Of a stretch of 64,000 bases of DNA, positions 43,897 to 53,299 are shown piece after piece. The notes under the pieces were generated by a model, which ran no database searches, was not told the origin of the DNA, and saw only the letters and a list, made by a program, of their open reading frames with translations. A program made the position numbers and the translations under genes. The stretch covers positions 1 to 64,000 of the forward strand of contig NZ_JAKRFZ010000014.1 in assembly GCF_022347765.1 (NCBI RefSeq). The letters run 5' to 3'. This DNA comes from Pseudoalteromonas sp. OOF1S-7. GTDB taxonomy: Bacteria; Pseudomonadota; Gammaproteobacteria; Enterobacterales; Alteromonadaceae. Each line of letters opens with the position of its first letter. The first letter of the stretch is position 1.

Positions 43897-43980
43897 CGGG
43901 GTCAGGTCTTGCATTGTGCAGGAGTACCATAAAAAAAGCCCCCGCAAATGCGGGGGCTTATTTATTGGTGGAGCTGGGGG
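43897..43980. repeat. ssrA-proximal copy of the direct repeat
   Basis: Partner of 42921-43002, containing the REP-like CGGGGTCAGG core, the ssrA terminator and the last 15 bases of tmRNA. A shorter tandem motif AGAAAACACCGCGGTCA / AGAAAACACCGGGGTCA immediately precedes and overlaps it (about 43868-43903). Confidence 0.75.
43931..43959 (-). terminator. ssrA terminator
   Basis: On the minus strand AAGCCCCCGC pairs with GCGGGGGCTT and is followed by a run of seven T residues. A second copy lies in the displaced repeat near 42956-42982. Confidence 0.9.
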
Positions 43981-44322
43981 GATTTGAACCCCCGTCCAGA
44001 AAGCGTCGACCTTCGGTCCTACATGTTTAGTATCGTCTTTTGGTTAACCTTTAAGTCTCGGACGAACACGATAAGTAAAGGCGAGGCCGCTTAGTTTTAG
44101 CCCTTCAACCCCGGCCAGGGTTTCCGTAGCGATCTTGTGTAGGGTGACACTCCAGAACCAGAACCACAAGCATTTCATGGAGGAGTGCTAGCGGGCTATT
44201 ATGCCGCTAGAGCGTAGTTATCGTCGTTTGCGATTACTTTAAATGCGGCTTTTTTACGAGGCCAACCGCCCCTCGACATGCACCTCAGGCTTCATGAATC
44301 CTGTCGAATCCTAATCAGCCCC
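43966..44322 (-). ncRNA. ssrA: tmRNA (transfer-messenger RNA)
   Basis: Minus-strand gene of 357 bases. The 5' end GGGGCTGATTAGGATTCGAC pairs with the 3' end of the tRNA-like domain, whose T-arm GGGGGTTCAAATCCCCC precedes AGCTCCACCA. The tag frame at 44199-44231 encodes ANDDNYALAA and a stop, with GCA as the resume codon. The RNA rescues stalled ribosomes together with SmpB, whose gene is 8 kb away at 51871. A precursor of about 20 bases upstream would be removed by RNase P. Confidence 0.97.
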
Positions 44323-44349
44323 TGAAATCTCTTTCAGTCAGTAATTGCG

Positions 44350-44379
44350 ATTATACCCAATAAAATCCCTAAAGCTCAA
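44350..44379 (-). promoter_or_regulatory. ssrA promoter
   Basis: Reading the minus strand, TTGAGC and TATAAT are separated by 18 bases and the -10 lies 27 bases before the mature tmRNA 5' end, allowing a short processed leader. Confidence 0.65.
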
Positions 44380-44906
44380 GCGAAGTTTGCCGATAAGTAC
44401 AATGATAATAGCTACTTGGCGGTTTTATACTCAAGTCTCATTTACAATCGTTTATATTTTGTGTAACTGAGTGTCTGATTGGGCTTAACAATTTGGGAAG
44501 GTTGTGCTCAAATAAGGCAAGGCGATGGTTTTTTAACGTATCGCTATTAGTCGATTGTCCAGTTCGTATCTGTTTTAGTGGGTTTGAATTTCGGTTGCAT
44601 CTTAGATTATGGGAAATATAGCACTTTGGTTGTATTTTTTCCAAGTGATTTTTGTTGTTTTACGAGATTTACTTGCACAGACAGATAAAACTGTAAAGCG
44701 ATGGGACTTGGTGCCTGATGTACAGAAGCAAGCTTGTTTCTGTCGCGATGGCATAACAGGCTGTTTTCTGTATAAGCTCTGCGCAGATTGTCAGCATGGA
44801 TGCAATGCAAGTATGAGAGGTTACACAGCGGCCCTTGCCCTATGTATAGACCTGGTAGTGCATAATAAATTTAATAACATCATGCATAATTTTCGGGAAG
44901 TAAGTG
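44380..44906. other. Long intergenic region between ssrA and fapA-like gene
   Basis: About 530 A/T-rich bases with no gene that I can support. An open frame at 44609-44926 is cysteine-rich, lacks a ribosome-binding site and overlaps the next gene. The last 100 bases should hold the promoter for the DUF342 gene. Confidence 0.4.
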
Positions 44907-46541
44907 ATGTCTTTGTTTCATTTTGATGAGGAGTCGGGGTACGTTTCAATCAACGAACACCCTGCGAATACCGGATTTCCGGCCAGTTCCGCGCAGCTTG
45001 TCGAAGCGCTGGAGAGCTCTCCTTATGCCGACTTTGATATCATACATGCCAATATCGGGCAGCTGTTTTCGCCGTCGGACGATCGAGAAAAAGATTCTTT
45101 AATTGTTGCCCAGGCGGTGAATGCCGAGCTGTCTATTCGGGTTGACGACAATAATATGATGGCGGAGGCACGACTGACGACAGCGCGGGGTGGTAAAATG
45201 GTCACCATGGACCAGGCCCGTGAAGCGCTTAAAGCCGCCGGGGTAAAACGCGGGATCAGCAAGCAAGCATTGGATACCTTCCTGGGCCAGCAGTTTGAGC
45301 AGCCTCCCGGCAGTGTATACAGCGGTATCGTTGCCCATGGTCAGCGTGCTAAAGATGGCACCGACGCTCGGTTTGTCCGTTTGTGTATGACAGCGCAGGA
45401 CAGAGTGCTGAGCCCGCAACAAAAAGACGGTGGCAAGGTCGATATGCGTGATTTGGGAGCCATTATTACCGTTAGCCCCGGTAGTCCGCTCATGAAGCGT
45501 GTACCGCCAACGCCAGGGGAAGAGGGATATTCTGTATTTGGTGATCTACTTGAGCCCAAACAGGGTAAAGACTTTGCATTGGAAGTGCCGGAAGGTACTA
45601 AGATCTCTCCTGACGATCCTAACCTGTTAATCGCTGACTCCAAAGGGGTACCGGTGGCTATCCCGCGTGGGATCCGGGTCGACGATGTACTGTGTTACGA
45701 TCAGGTGGACGTCACTACTGGTCATATAGAATTTGATGGCAGTGTGATTGTCAGTGGCGATGTGAAAGACGGCATGAAGATCAAAGCCTCCGGCGACATT
45801 ACGGTGATTGGCTTTGTAGAATCAGCGCACCTGGAAAGCAATGGCGCAGTTACTGTGATGCTGGGGGTGATTGGTCGTAAGCGCGAAGACGGTGAAGACT
45901 TTAGCTGTTGTATAAAAGCAAAACGCACCGTTTCCATTGGCTATGCGCAGTATTGTCATATCGAATCGCAGCAGGATCTGTTGATTGAGCGACAGGTGTT
46001 ACATTGCGACCTCCGAGCTAAACGAATGATCCGAGTTGGGAAAGGCGATACACCCAGGGGCAAATTGATAGGTGGTACAGTTTACGATGCTATGCGCATT
46101 GAAGCCGGTGAAGTGGGCGCACCATCAGGGACCCGAACGCGTATTGCGCTGGCCCAGGACTGGCATATGCTGAAGCAAAAACAACAAGAATTTAAAGACC
46201 TTGAAAAGCGCCTCGCTGATAAAACCCTTGCCCTTAAACGCGCACAGATCAAAGCCCAGAAAGCGCCGGCTTCTACAAAACGTGATGCTTACCTCACTAA
46301 ACTGGCGCAGAATGAACAACAACTCAGTAAACATTACGCGCGTAATCAACGTAACATGAAGCTGGTGCAACTGAAGCTGGCAAGACTGTTAAAAATGAGC
46401 CGAATTAAAATTAACGAACTGATGCATCCGGGTATTGAGTTGACCATTGCCCGAGACAGCAAGTCCTTCTCGCGGATCTACCCGCCGCACTCTGTGTTGC
46501 TGGATGAAGGTAAGATCACGCAGGAATTTGTCACCGGATAG
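44907..46541 (+). CDS. FapA-like DUF342 polymer-forming protein
   Basis: A 544-residue protein of the FapA (DUF342) family. It contains an N-terminal alpha-beta domain, a central beta-helix with repeated strands (GHIEFDGSVIVSGDVKDGMKIKASGDITVIGFVESAHLESNGAVTV-type, each turn about 17 residues) and a C-terminal coiled coil (LKQKQQEFKDLEKRLADKTLALKRAQ). ATG 44907 follows GGGAA. In Vibrio and others such proteins are linked to polar protein clusters and surface regulation. No partner gene is adjacent. Confidence 0.75.
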   Translation: MSLFHFDEESGYVSINEHPANTGFPASSAQLVEALESSPYADFDIIHANIGQLFSPSDDREKDSLIVAQAVNAELSIRVDDNNMMAEARLTTARGGKMVTMDQAREALKAAGVKRGISKQALDTFLGQQFEQPPGSVYSGIVAHGQRAKDGTDARFVRLCMTAQDRVLSPQQKDGGKVDMRDLGAIITVSPGSPLMKRVPPTPGEEGYSVFGDLLEPKQGKDFALEVPEGTKISPDDPNLLIADSKGVPVAIPRGIRVDDVLCYDQVDVTTGHIEFDGSVIVSGDVKDGMKIKASGDITVIGFVESAHLESNGAVTVMLGVIGRKREDGEDFSCCIKAKRTVSIGYAQYCHIESQQDLLIERQVLHCDLRAKRMIRVGKGDTPRGKLIGGTVYDAMRIEAGEVGAPSGTRTRIALAQDWHMLKQKQQEFKDLEKRLADKTLALKRAQIKAQKAPASTKRDAYLTKLAQNEQQLSKHYARNQRNMKLVQLKLARLLKMSRIKINELMHPGIELTIARDSKSFSRIYPPHSVLLDEGKITQEFVTG

Positions 46542-46584
46542 CTTCGCCGCGATACCTCTGGTGGGTATCGCGTAATATGATTGA

Positions 46585-47247
46585 CTATACCGATTCCTGG
46601 TCGTTTTGCTCTGCCACCTCAGGCAGAGGCCAGCCACCCAGTGTCTGCCATTTATTCACGATATGACAAAACAGCTCTGCGGTGCGCTCCGTATCATATA
46701 AGGCCGAGTGTGCCTGACTGTTGTCAAACTCAATCCCTGCGGTACGACAAGCTTTGGCCAGTACGGTCTGCCCCAGCGCCAGTCCGGCCAGCGAGGTCGT
46801 ATCAAAACTCACAAACGGATGAAACGGAGTGCGTTTGATTTTGCAGCGTTCAATGGCTGCGTTTAAAAAGCCGTGATCAAATGCGGCATTATGGGCTACC
46901 ACCACTGAACGCTGACATCCGGCAGCCTTTTGTGCTTTGCGCACGGCCTTGCAGATCTCTTTAATGGCTTCTTCCTCCGCCACCGCACCACGCAGTGCAC
47001 TGAAGGGATCGATGCCGTTAAAGTCAATCGCCGACTGCTCGATATTGGCGCCTTCAAATGGCGCAACATGAAAATGTACCGTGTGGTCGAGGCTGAGCAG
47101 GCCCTGTTCGTCCATCTTAAGCATGCTGACGGCAATTTCCAGCAGTGCATCGGTGTCTTTATTAAAGCCTGCGGTTTCAACGTCAATGACGACCGGAAAG
47201 AAGCCGCGAAAGCGCTTTGCGAATAGGGTTTGCTCTTGTTCTGCCAT
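46585..47247 (-). CDS. rnt: Ribonuclease T
   Basis: A 220-residue DEDDh exonuclease. ExoI contains [11 protein letters not shown] (Asp, Glu), a later Asp lies in the ExoII segment [14 protein letters not shown], and the ExoIII segment [16 protein letters not shown] gives the His and final Asp. Length and N-terminal extension match RNase T, which trims 3' ends of tRNA, 5S and 23S rRNA. It is a single-gene unit convergent with the DUF342 gene; a hairpin without T tract lies between (46549-46573). Confidence 0.9.
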   Translation of the reverse strand: MAEQEQTLFAKRFRGFFPVVIDVETAGFNKDTDALLEIAVSMLKMDEQGLLSLDHTVHFHVAPFEGANIEQSAIDFNGIDPFSALRGAVAEEEAIKEICKAVRKAQKAAGCQRSVVVAHNAAFDHGFLNAAIERCKIKRTPFHPFVSFDTTSLAGLALGQTVLAKACRTAGIEFDNSQAHSALYDTERTAELFCHIVNKWQTLGGWPLPEVAEQNDQESV

Positions 47248-47502
47248 AATCTGCTTGGTTTACTAAAATGAGCGGCCTATTATACTGATCAGAGCTAAAG
47301 ATGCGAATTTAGTGGTGTGTTTCCTGCACGTAAAGCAAGGTAAGCGCCGTAACGAGTATGCGCGCCAGAACTTTGCCATGAAAGCCCGGTTGTAAAGGCA
47401 TGATTATTGCTTGCTTTATTGCTGAGGTGTTCACTGACGATGGCGATGGCCAATCCATCAGCGCGCCCGGTTCGGTATATTTGTTCAAAGCGGAGTAAGA
47501 GC

Positions 47503-48378
47503 GTGAAGTTTAAAGCCAATCTGATTATTGCGACCACCCTGAGTATGTTGACGCTTCAGGCGCATGGGGCAATGCGGCAATACTCTGCCACAGCAGACAG
47601 CTCCCAATGGTTTGTCGACAGAACCACCCGGTTATCGTGCGCATTGTCACACGAAGTGCCGTATTATGGTGAAGCCATTTTCTCGGCAACGGCCAGTAAA
47701 AACAAAGATCTTACCTTCAATCTGGACATGGTGGTCAGGCCCGATAGCTACGATTTTGCCGGGCTGGAGTCTGTGCCGCCAGCATGGCGAGCCGGGTTGC
47801 CGGCACGAGTGATGGGCCAGATGAAGTTACTGAAGAAATTTGATGGTGAACTGACCAACGACATCAGCTGGGAGATGCTGACGGAGCTTGAAAAGGGCTA
47901 TTATCCCACTTTTTATTATCAGGACTGGCAAAATCAGTACGATCAGATCTCCGTGGCACTCTCGTCTGTGAATTTTAAAAAAGCCTACTGGGAGTTCTTA
48001 CAGTGCCGCGATAATCTGCTGCCCTACAGCTTCGAAGATATTGCCTTTACTGTGATGAACTATAAGTTCAATAGCAGTGAACTCACCAAGTCGTCGCGTA
48101 AGCGTTTGGATATGATCGGAGAATATCTCAATAACGACCCTGAAATTGAGTCGATTTACATTTCAGCCTATACAGACAGCTATGGCGGTCGCTCGGTCAA
48201 TATGGCGATGTCGAAAAAACGGGCTGAAGCCATTAAAACCTACATGGCGTCAAAAGGTATACCGGAAGACAAGATTGTCACCGATGGCTTTGGTGAGAAG
48301 CGCCACATTGCATCTAACGACACGCCAATCGGGCGTGATAAAAACCGCCGCGTTGTTATTCAGATCTCCAAGCCATAA
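47503..48378 (+). CDS. motY: MotY-like flagellar T-ring protein, OmpA family
   Basis: A 291-residue exported protein, close to Vibrio MotY (293). GTG 47503 follows GGAG with normal spacing and begins a signal peptide ending near LQAHGAMRQY. The N-terminal MotY domain has the Cys of LSCALSHEVPYYGEAIFSA paired with one in FLQCRDNL; the C-terminal OmpA domain has ISAYTDSYGGRSVNMAMSKKRAEAIKTY and GRDKNRRV for peptidoglycan binding. It forms the T ring that places stator units around sodium-driven polar motors. It stands apart from other flagellar genes, as is usual for motY. Confidence 0.88.
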   Translation: MKFKANLIIATTLSMLTLQAHGAMRQYSATADSSQWFVDRTTRLSCALSHEVPYYGEAIFSATASKNKDLTFNLDMVVRPDSYDFAGLESVPPAWRAGLPARVMGQMKLLKKFDGELTNDISWEMLTELEKGYYPTFYYQDWQNQYDQISVALSSVNFKKAYWEFLQCRDNLLPYSFEDIAFTVMNYKFNSSELTKSSRKRLDMIGEYLNNDPEIESIYISAYTDSYGGRSVNMAMSKKRAEAIKTYMASKGIPEDKIVTDGFGEKRHIASNDTPIGRDKNRRVVIQISKP

Positions 48379-48399
48379 AAAAGCGCCCGTTTTGGGCGC
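48377..48399 (-). terminator. Terminator of mnmC
   Basis: GCGCCC pairs with GGGCGC around a five-base loop; on the minus strand it is followed by a T run. It lies just past the mnmC stop. Confidence 0.75.
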
Positions 48400-48421
48400 C
48401 TGATGACAATCCAGAACCTCG

Positions 48422-50407
48422 TTAGATTCTATTCCTGATCAAGTCCCGGACCACAAAGCGGGCAGGGTGCAGCGCCTGATTCAGGCGTTCGCTGAGCGGG
48501 CGAGGCTCGTTACACAGCGCCGCAACCAGATGCTCTGTTACCAAAGGTGCGCTGCATAATCCGCGAGCACCGAACCCGGTCACAACATGCAGGCCTTCGT
48601 GAGGCTGTGTGAGCGGCGCAAAATCGTCGTGCTTGCCACGGCGTAGATTTGCAAATGCATTACACAGACTGCCTGGGTCAGGCACCTGGCCTGCCATAGG
48701 GAAATGATCGTTAAAGCAGCAACGCACCGCCGCTTTGGCTCCAGTGATCTCCCCCAGGCTTTGATCAAACTCGGTATTGCCATAAAAGCCCTGTAACTGA
48801 GCACGATTGGTGGCATTATCCTGCTGGGTGACCTCACGGCCCTTGCTGTATTTCTCGAAAGTCGCGCCCATACAATGCTCGCCCTGTAAGCTTGGCGTAA
48901 AGTACCCTTTGTGACATAGCACGGTAGTGAGCTCGGATGAGGCTTCGCCGGCCTGGATATGAGAAACCTGACCTCGCACACCATGCAATCCCAAATGCTG
49001 CGTCTGAGCGAACCTATCGCTGTGTTCGCCTGCACAGACAAACACGTCGGAAAACGGGCCCTGCCAATGGTCATTAACTTGTAAATACCAGCCATCCTCA
49101 CGCTTGTCGAGTTTGCTGACATCTGCATTAAAGTGCTGCTGGCCAGGGCATTTCGCTTGTGCTGCGTTATAGACGGCCTCGGTCAGCTGTGGCGGGCTCA
49201 CCCAGCCGGCCTGTTCGATAAACAAACCATCGAAAGGGGTGTCTATGTTGGCCAGCTTTTGTGCCTCTTCTATCGAGACATAGCGTATTAATGATTCTGG
49301 AAATAAATCACTGTTGGCTATTTTCTGGTGTTGTGTCTTTTTGCCATCGGTCACGCTTTGCAGTAGCACACCACACCAGTTATGATCGTAGCCATATCCG
49401 GCCGCTTCGATTTGCTGATAAAAGCGCCGCGCGTATAAAAAGCTCAAAGCATACAGCTCACTGGTGGTGCTGTATTCTGCCTGCAAATTGGGATAAACGG
49501 CGCCCTGACGATTGTGTGAGGCACCGCCCGCAAGGGTTTCATCTTTACAATATAAAGTAGCGCTGATGTCGCGTTTGGCAAGCTGGTAGCTTAAACAGGC
49601 TGAGCCAATACCGCCACCTATGATGGCGACGCGCTTGAGCTGACGAGTTGGGTGGCGATAGTATGCAGGATTGGTCGCCTGCAGGTTAGCCGCATTGAAC
49701 TGACCGATCACCATTTCCCGTTTGCGACCGTAACCTTTGACTTTTTGACAGTCAAAGCCGGCCTGTTGTAAGCCTCGGCGGACAAAGCCCGCAGCGGTAA
49801 AGGTGGCGAAAGTGGCATTGGCACGGCTCAGTGCTGCCATGGCATCGAACAGAGATTGTTGCCACATATCCGGGTTTTTGCTGGGAGCAAAGCCATCCAG
49901 ATACCAGGCATCCACCAGACCATCTGGCGTATATGAAAGTTTGGGCAAGGATGCATGAACATCACCAAACCACAAATCCAGGATCACTTCACCCCCATCA
50001 AACTCCAGGCGATGACAGCCTTCAATGGCATCCGGGTATTGTGCGCACAATTGTTGTGCCTGAATCGACAAATCTGGCCATGCTTTTAGGGCTTGTCGTA
50101 AATCCTCAATCTTGATCGGGTATTTTTCAAAAGAAATAAAGTAAAGGCGCTGAACATTGCGTTGTGTTTTCAGGCGTTGAAACTGAGCCCAGGTATTAAG
50201 AAAATTCAGACCTGTGCCAAACCCGGTTTCGGCAACCACAAAGTGCGCCTGGTCATGGCTGAGTAACCGGGTATTAAGCTTATTTTGTGTATAAAAAACA
50301 TAGTCGGATTCTGCCTGGCCGTCATCGTTAGAAAAGTAGACATCGTCAAAGCTGTCTGCGACCGGCGTACCTGCGTCGTTAAAGTGTATCTGGGCGTTGC
50401 GTATCAT
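48422..50407 (-). CDS. mnmC: Bifunctional tRNA mnm5s2U34 biosynthesis protein MnmC
   Basis: A 661-residue fusion. Residues 1-240 are the SAM-dependent methyltransferase (VVAETGFGTGLNFL motif I; GLVDAWYLDGFAPSKNPDMW). Residues 260-640 are the FAD-dependent oxidase (VAIIGGGIGSACLSYQLAKR, then GASHNRQGAVYPNL). The oxidase removes the carboxymethyl group from cmnm5(s2)U34 and the methyltransferase then methylates nm5U. Length is normal and both active motifs are intact. It is divergent from fabB, a common gammaproteobacterial arrangement. Confidence 0.93.
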   Translation of the reverse strand: MIRNAQIHFNDAGTPVADSFDDVYFSNDDGQAESDYVFYTQNKLNTRLLSHDQAHFVVAETGFGTGLNFLNTWAQFQRLKTQRNVQRLYFISFEKYPIKIEDLRQALKAWPDLSIQAQQLCAQYPDAIEGCHRLEFDGGEVILDLWFGDVHASLPKLSYTPDGLVDAWYLDGFAPSKNPDMWQQSLFDAMAALSRANATFATFTAAGFVRRGLQQAGFDCQKVKGYGRKREMVIGQFNAANLQATNPAYYRHPTRQLKRVAIIGGGIGSACLSYQLAKRDISATLYCKDETLAGGASHNRQGAVYPNLQAEYSTTSELYALSFLYARRFYQQIEAAGYGYDHNWCGVLLQSVTDGKKTQHQKIANSDLFPESLIRYVSIEEAQKLANIDTPFDGLFIEQAGWVSPPQLTEAVYNAAQAKCPGQQHFNADVSKLDKREDGWYLQVNDHWQGPFSDVFVCAGEHSDRFAQTQHLGLHGVRGQVSHIQAGEASSELTTVLCHKGYFTPSLQGEHCMGATFEKYSKGREVTQQDNATNRAQLQGFYGNTEFDQSLGEITGAKAAVRCCFNDHFPMAGQVPDPGSLCNAFANLRRGKHDDFAPLTQPHEGLHVVTGFGARGLCSAPLVTEHLVAALCNEPRPLSERLNQALHPARFVVRDLIRNRI

Positions 50408-50497
50408 ATTGTGTCTAAAAGTTCGCTACTGAATTGACACCTATTTTACGGATTTTATTTGCGTTCGTCCGTTGCATTTTAACAAATATCAGTTCAG

Positions 50498-50513
50498 AGT
50501 ACGTGTGTACGCT
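50498..50513. promoter_or_regulatory. FabR-like operator before fabB
   Basis: The reverse complement AGCGTACACACGTACT resembles the FabR-binding pattern (AGCGTACA followed by a related half) that controls fabA and fabB in gammaproteobacteria. It is about 75 bases before the fabB start. Confidence 0.4.
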
Positions 50514-50587
50514 GGAAAGCTGACCACTTGGTGCCTGGTTTCAGCGTAGAATACGCGTAAATTTAAAAAGTCCTAAGGGAATTACCC

Positions 50588-51802
50588 ATGAGAAGAGCCG
50601 TTATTACGGGTATCGGTGTAGTGTCAAGCATCGGTAACAACAAGCAAGAAGTACTAGAATCTTTGAAAGCGGGTAAAAGTGGTATCGCTTTTAACCAAGA
50701 GTTCGCAGATATGAATCTGCGCAGCCAGGTATCGGGCAAGCTGGATATTGACGTCAAGTCTCTGGTTGACCGCAAAGCACATCGCTTTATGGGAGATGCA
50801 GCTGCATTTTCTTATATTTCAATGGCGCAAGCGATTGAAGACTCAGGCCTGGCTCCTGAGCAGGTTTCTAATGAGCGCACAGGCCTGATCGTCGGTTCAG
50901 GTGGCGGATCGTCTAAGTATCAGGTTGAAGCCGCAGATATTTTGCGTGAGAAAGGCGTGAAACGTGTAGGTCCATATATGGTACCCCGCACGATGGCGAG
51001 TACAGCGTCAGCCTGTCTGGCAACACCGTTTAAAATCAAAGGTGTAAACTACTCAATCAGCTCTGCCTGCGCGACGTCAGCACACTGTATAGGTAATGCC
51101 GTAGAGCAAATTCAGCTGGGCAAACAAGACGTGATTTTTGCTGGTGGTGGTGAAGAGCTGCACTGGACGCTGGCAATGGAGTTTGATGCGATGGGGGCGT
51201 TGTCGAAGAAATACAATGATGCACCAGAAACCGCTTCACGCACCTACGATGCAAACCGTGATGGCTTTGTTATCTCTGGTGGTGGCGGTATCGTAGTGGT
51301 TGAAGAGCTAGAGCACGCGCTGGCACGTGGTGCACATATCTATGCTGAAATCGTTGGTTACGGTGCAACGTCTGATGGCTACGATATGGTTGCACCATCC
51401 GGCGAAGGGGCATTGAGATGTATGAAGCAAGCGATGCAGGACCTGGAAGGGCCAATCGATTACCTGAATACACACGGTACTTCAACACCGGTTGGTGATG
51501 TTAAAGAGCTGGGCGCCATTCAGGAGCTGTTTGGTGATAATTCTCCAGCGATCAGTGCGACCAAGGCCATGACGGGTCACGCACTGGGTGCCGCAGGTGT
51601 ACACGAAGCGATTTACTCGGTGCTGATGCTGGAAAATAACTTCATTGCACCGTCCATCAATATTGATGAGCTGGATGAGCAGGCACAAGGCCTGGATATT
51701 GTGACTGAAATGCGCGAGCGTGAGCTGAACACGGTGATGTCGAACAGTTTTGGTTTTGGCGGCACCAATGCAACTTTGGTGATGCAAAAGTACAAAGGTT
51801 AA
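50588..51802 (+). CDS. fabB: 3-oxoacyl-ACP synthase I
   Basis: A 404-residue ketosynthase with the Cys161 nucleophile in [10 protein letters not shown] and histidines in [11 protein letters not shown] and [14 protein letters not shown]-terminus [18 protein letters not shown] and size match FabB, needed for elongation in unsaturated fatty acid synthesis. It is transcribed away from mnmC and ends in a strong terminator. fabA is not in the window. Confidence 0.95.
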   Translation: MRRAVITGIGVVSSIGNNKQEVLESLKAGKSGIAFNQEFADMNLRSQVSGKLDIDVKSLVDRKAHRFMGDAAAFSYISMAQAIEDSGLAPEQVSNERTGLIVGSGGGSSKYQVEAADILREKGVKRVGPYMVPRTMASTASACLATPFKIKGVNYSISSACATSAHCIGNAVEQIQLGKQDVIFAGGGEELHWTLAMEFDAMGALSKKYNDAPETASRTYDANRDGFVISGGGGIVVVEELEHALARGAHIYAEIVGYGATSDGYDMVAPSGEGALRCMKQAMQDLEGPIDYLNTHGTSTPVGDVKELGAIQELFGDNSPAISATKAMTGHALGAAGVHEAIYSVLMLENNFIAPSINIDELDEQAQGLDIVTEMRERELNTVMSNSFGFGGTNATLVMQKYKG

Positions 51803-51823
51803 TGGCGATAGCCATTTACCCAT

Positions 51824-51851
51824 AAAAAAACCGCCTTTTGGCGGTTTTTTT
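51824..51851. terminator. Bidirectional terminator between fabB and smpB
   Basis: A 12-base stem AAAAAAACCGCC with GGCGGTTTTTTT and a four-base loop; symmetrical A and T tracts suit both converging genes. Confidence 0.95.
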
Positions 51852-51870
51852 ATGGGTAAAATTGGTATGA

Positions 51871-52350
51871 TTAGGCTTTGTGCTTCATCAGGCGCTCTTT
51901 GTCCCGCGACCAGTCTCTGTCTTTGATGTCGGCGCGTTTATCGTGCATCTTTTTACCTTTAGCCAGGTGGAATTCAAGTTTTACCCAGCATTTTTTCCAG
52001 TACATGGCGGTGGCCACCAGTGAAAAACCATCACGTTCGGTTGCACCGATCAGACGATCAATTTCACGCTTTTTAAGCAACAGCTTACGATAACGCATAG
52101 GGTCACAAATGACGTGCGTTGAGGCGCTGTTTAATGGTTGAATTTGACTGGCAAGCAAATAAGCTTCGCCGTCTTTGAGGTGAATATAAGTATCGGTGAT
52201 ATTGACCTTACCGGCTCGGATGCTTTTTACTTCCCAGCCCTGGAGTTCAATACCGGCTTCGAACTTGTCGTGTAAAAAATACTCATGACGCGCCTTTTTA
52301 TTCAGCGCTATGGTATTGCTATTTGATTTGTTTGGTTTTTTCTTTGCCAT
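51871..52350 (-). CDS. smpB: SsrA-binding protein SmpB
   Basis: A 159-residue protein with the SmpB signature [32 protein letters not shown] and the basic C-terminal tail ([21 protein letters not shown]) that acts as codon-anticodon mimic. It binds the tRNA-like domain of tmRNA and delivers it to stalled ribosomes. It is divergent from ratA, the conserved gammaproteobacterial order. Confidence 0.95.
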   Translation of the reverse strand: MAKKKPNKSNSNTIALNKKARHEYFLHDKFEAGIELQGWEVKSIRAGKVNITDTYIHLKDGEAYLLASQIQPLNSASTHVICDPMRYRKLLLKKREIDRLIGATERDGFSLVATAMYWKKCWVKLEFHLAKGKKMHDKRADIKDRDWSRDKERLMKHKA

Positions 52351-52479
52351 AATGGCGTAGTCTACCTTGTATATCGGCGCGGATCAAAAATTGTGGTTAT
52401 TTTCCCCCAGTCGTCTGTCACAAACAAGATAAATATTGAAAACCTTGGTAAAATCGCTTTGTTAGAGTTTGGAGAGCGT

Positions 52480-52917
52480 ATGCCACAAGTAGAAAAAAGT
52501 GCGTTAGTGATGTACAGCACACAAGAAATGTTTAACTTGGTCAATGATGTTGACGCTTATCCCGCTTTTTTGCCTCATTGCTCAGGGGCGCGGGTGATTG
52601 ATACTTCGGATCAAGGCATGACCGCAAGCCTTGAAATCTCTAAGGCTGGTCTGACCAAATGGTTTACAACGAAGAATCAGTATGAAGGTAATCGGGTCAG
52701 AATGCAGCTGGTTGATGGCCCGTTTAAGTCACTGCACGGGTATTGGGAGTTTGTTGAGCTGGATGAGCAGGCCTGCAAGGTGTGTTTAAAGCTTGAGTTC
52801 GAATTTGCCAACAAGTTGATTGAAATGGCATTTGGCCGCATTTTCAATGAAGTGGCGAAGAATATGGTATCGGCTTTTACACAAAGGGCTAAAACGGTAT
52901 ACGGAGTACGCTCATGA
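52480..52917 (+). CDS. ratA: RatA, START-like coenzyme Q-binding protein
   Basis: A 145-residue polyketide cyclase/COQ10-fold protein. ATG 52480 is chosen, since GGAGAG precedes it and the family N-terminus (MPQVEKSALVMYSTQEMFNLVNDVDAYP) begins there. E. coli RatA is described as inhibiting 70S ribosome assembly; homologues act as ubiquinone chaperones. The stop overlaps rnfH by four bases. Confidence 0.9.
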   Translation: MPQVEKSALVMYSTQEMFNLVNDVDAYPAFLPHCSGARVIDTSDQGMTASLEISKAGLTKWFTTKNQYEGNRVRMQLVDGPFKSLHGYWEFVELDEQACKVCLKLEFEFANKLIEMAFGRIFNEVAKNMVSAFTQRAKTVYGVRS

Positions 52918-53237
52918 TCCAGGTTGAAGTGGTATTTGCCTTGCCCGATAAGGCGACAACACTCAGCGTTGATGTGGCTGAAGGCACATCGGTAGAACAA
53001 GTGGTACTGCAAAGTGGCATTTTAGAGCGCTGTCCGGAAATTGATCCAACCAATCTGAGCCTGGGAGTCTGGAACAGAACGGTTAAACTGAATCACGTGG
53101 TTCGTGCGGGTGATCGGGTCGAAGTATATCGTCCGCTGATCGCCGATCCGAAAGAGGCGCGTCGTCGGCGAGCTGAAAAAGCCAAAGAAGAAGGGCGAGC
53201 CAATAAAGTCACAGGTGGCCGCCCCTTGTCGAACTAG
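52914..53237 (+). CDS. rnfH: RnfH/RatB ubiquitin-like protein
   Basis: A 107-residue beta-grasp protein of the UPF0125 (RnfH) family, with VEVVFALPDKATTLSVDVAEGTSVEQVV, LGVWNR and AGDRVEVYRPLIADPKEARRRRAEKA. It is coupled to ratA by an ATGA overlap, the usual ratA-ratB pair. Its function is not settled; family members are linked to Rnf electron transport or toxin-antitoxin-like roles. Confidence 0.9.
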   Translation: MIQVEVVFALPDKATTLSVDVAEGTSVEQVVLQSGILERCPEIDPTNLSLGVWNRTVKLNHVVRAGDRVEVYRPLIADPKEARRRRAEKAKEEGRANKVTGGRPLSN

Positions 53238-53299
53238 AGAACAGTTAAGAACAGGCCACTGGATTGATGCGTAATCCTCGCACAGGTGGCCTGATTAAG

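Larger units (their letters stand above)
43003..43980. mobile_element. Candidate insertion remnant at ssrA
   Basis: The two direct repeats of the ssrA end enclose about 0.98 kb that is more A/T-rich than the flanks and holds one orphan gene. The tmRNA gene is a common integration target for islands that bring a replacement 3' end. No integrase is present, so this would be a decayed or satellite element. A simple duplication by REP-associated recombination is the alternative. Confidence 0.4.

Noticed and set aside
44609-44926. Open frame for a 105-residue cysteine-rich protein between ssrA and the DUF342 gene
   Set aside because: No ribosome-binding site, overlap with the DUF342 start, unusual composition and no recognisable family; I judge it a chance frame.
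46549-46573. Hairpin between the DUF342 gene and rnt as terminator
   Set aside because: Good stem (CGCGATACC with GGTATCGCG) but no T tract on either strand, so not listed as a terminator.
48580-49128. 182-residue minus-strand frame inside mnmC
   Set aside because: Out-of-frame shadow of the MnmC oxidase domain; the mnmC frame has all catalytic motifs.
53252-53293. CAGGCCAC/GTGGCCTG inverted repeat after rnfH
   Set aside because: Arms are perfect but the 26-base loop and missing T tract do not support a terminator; it could be a repeat, but no second copy was seen in the window.
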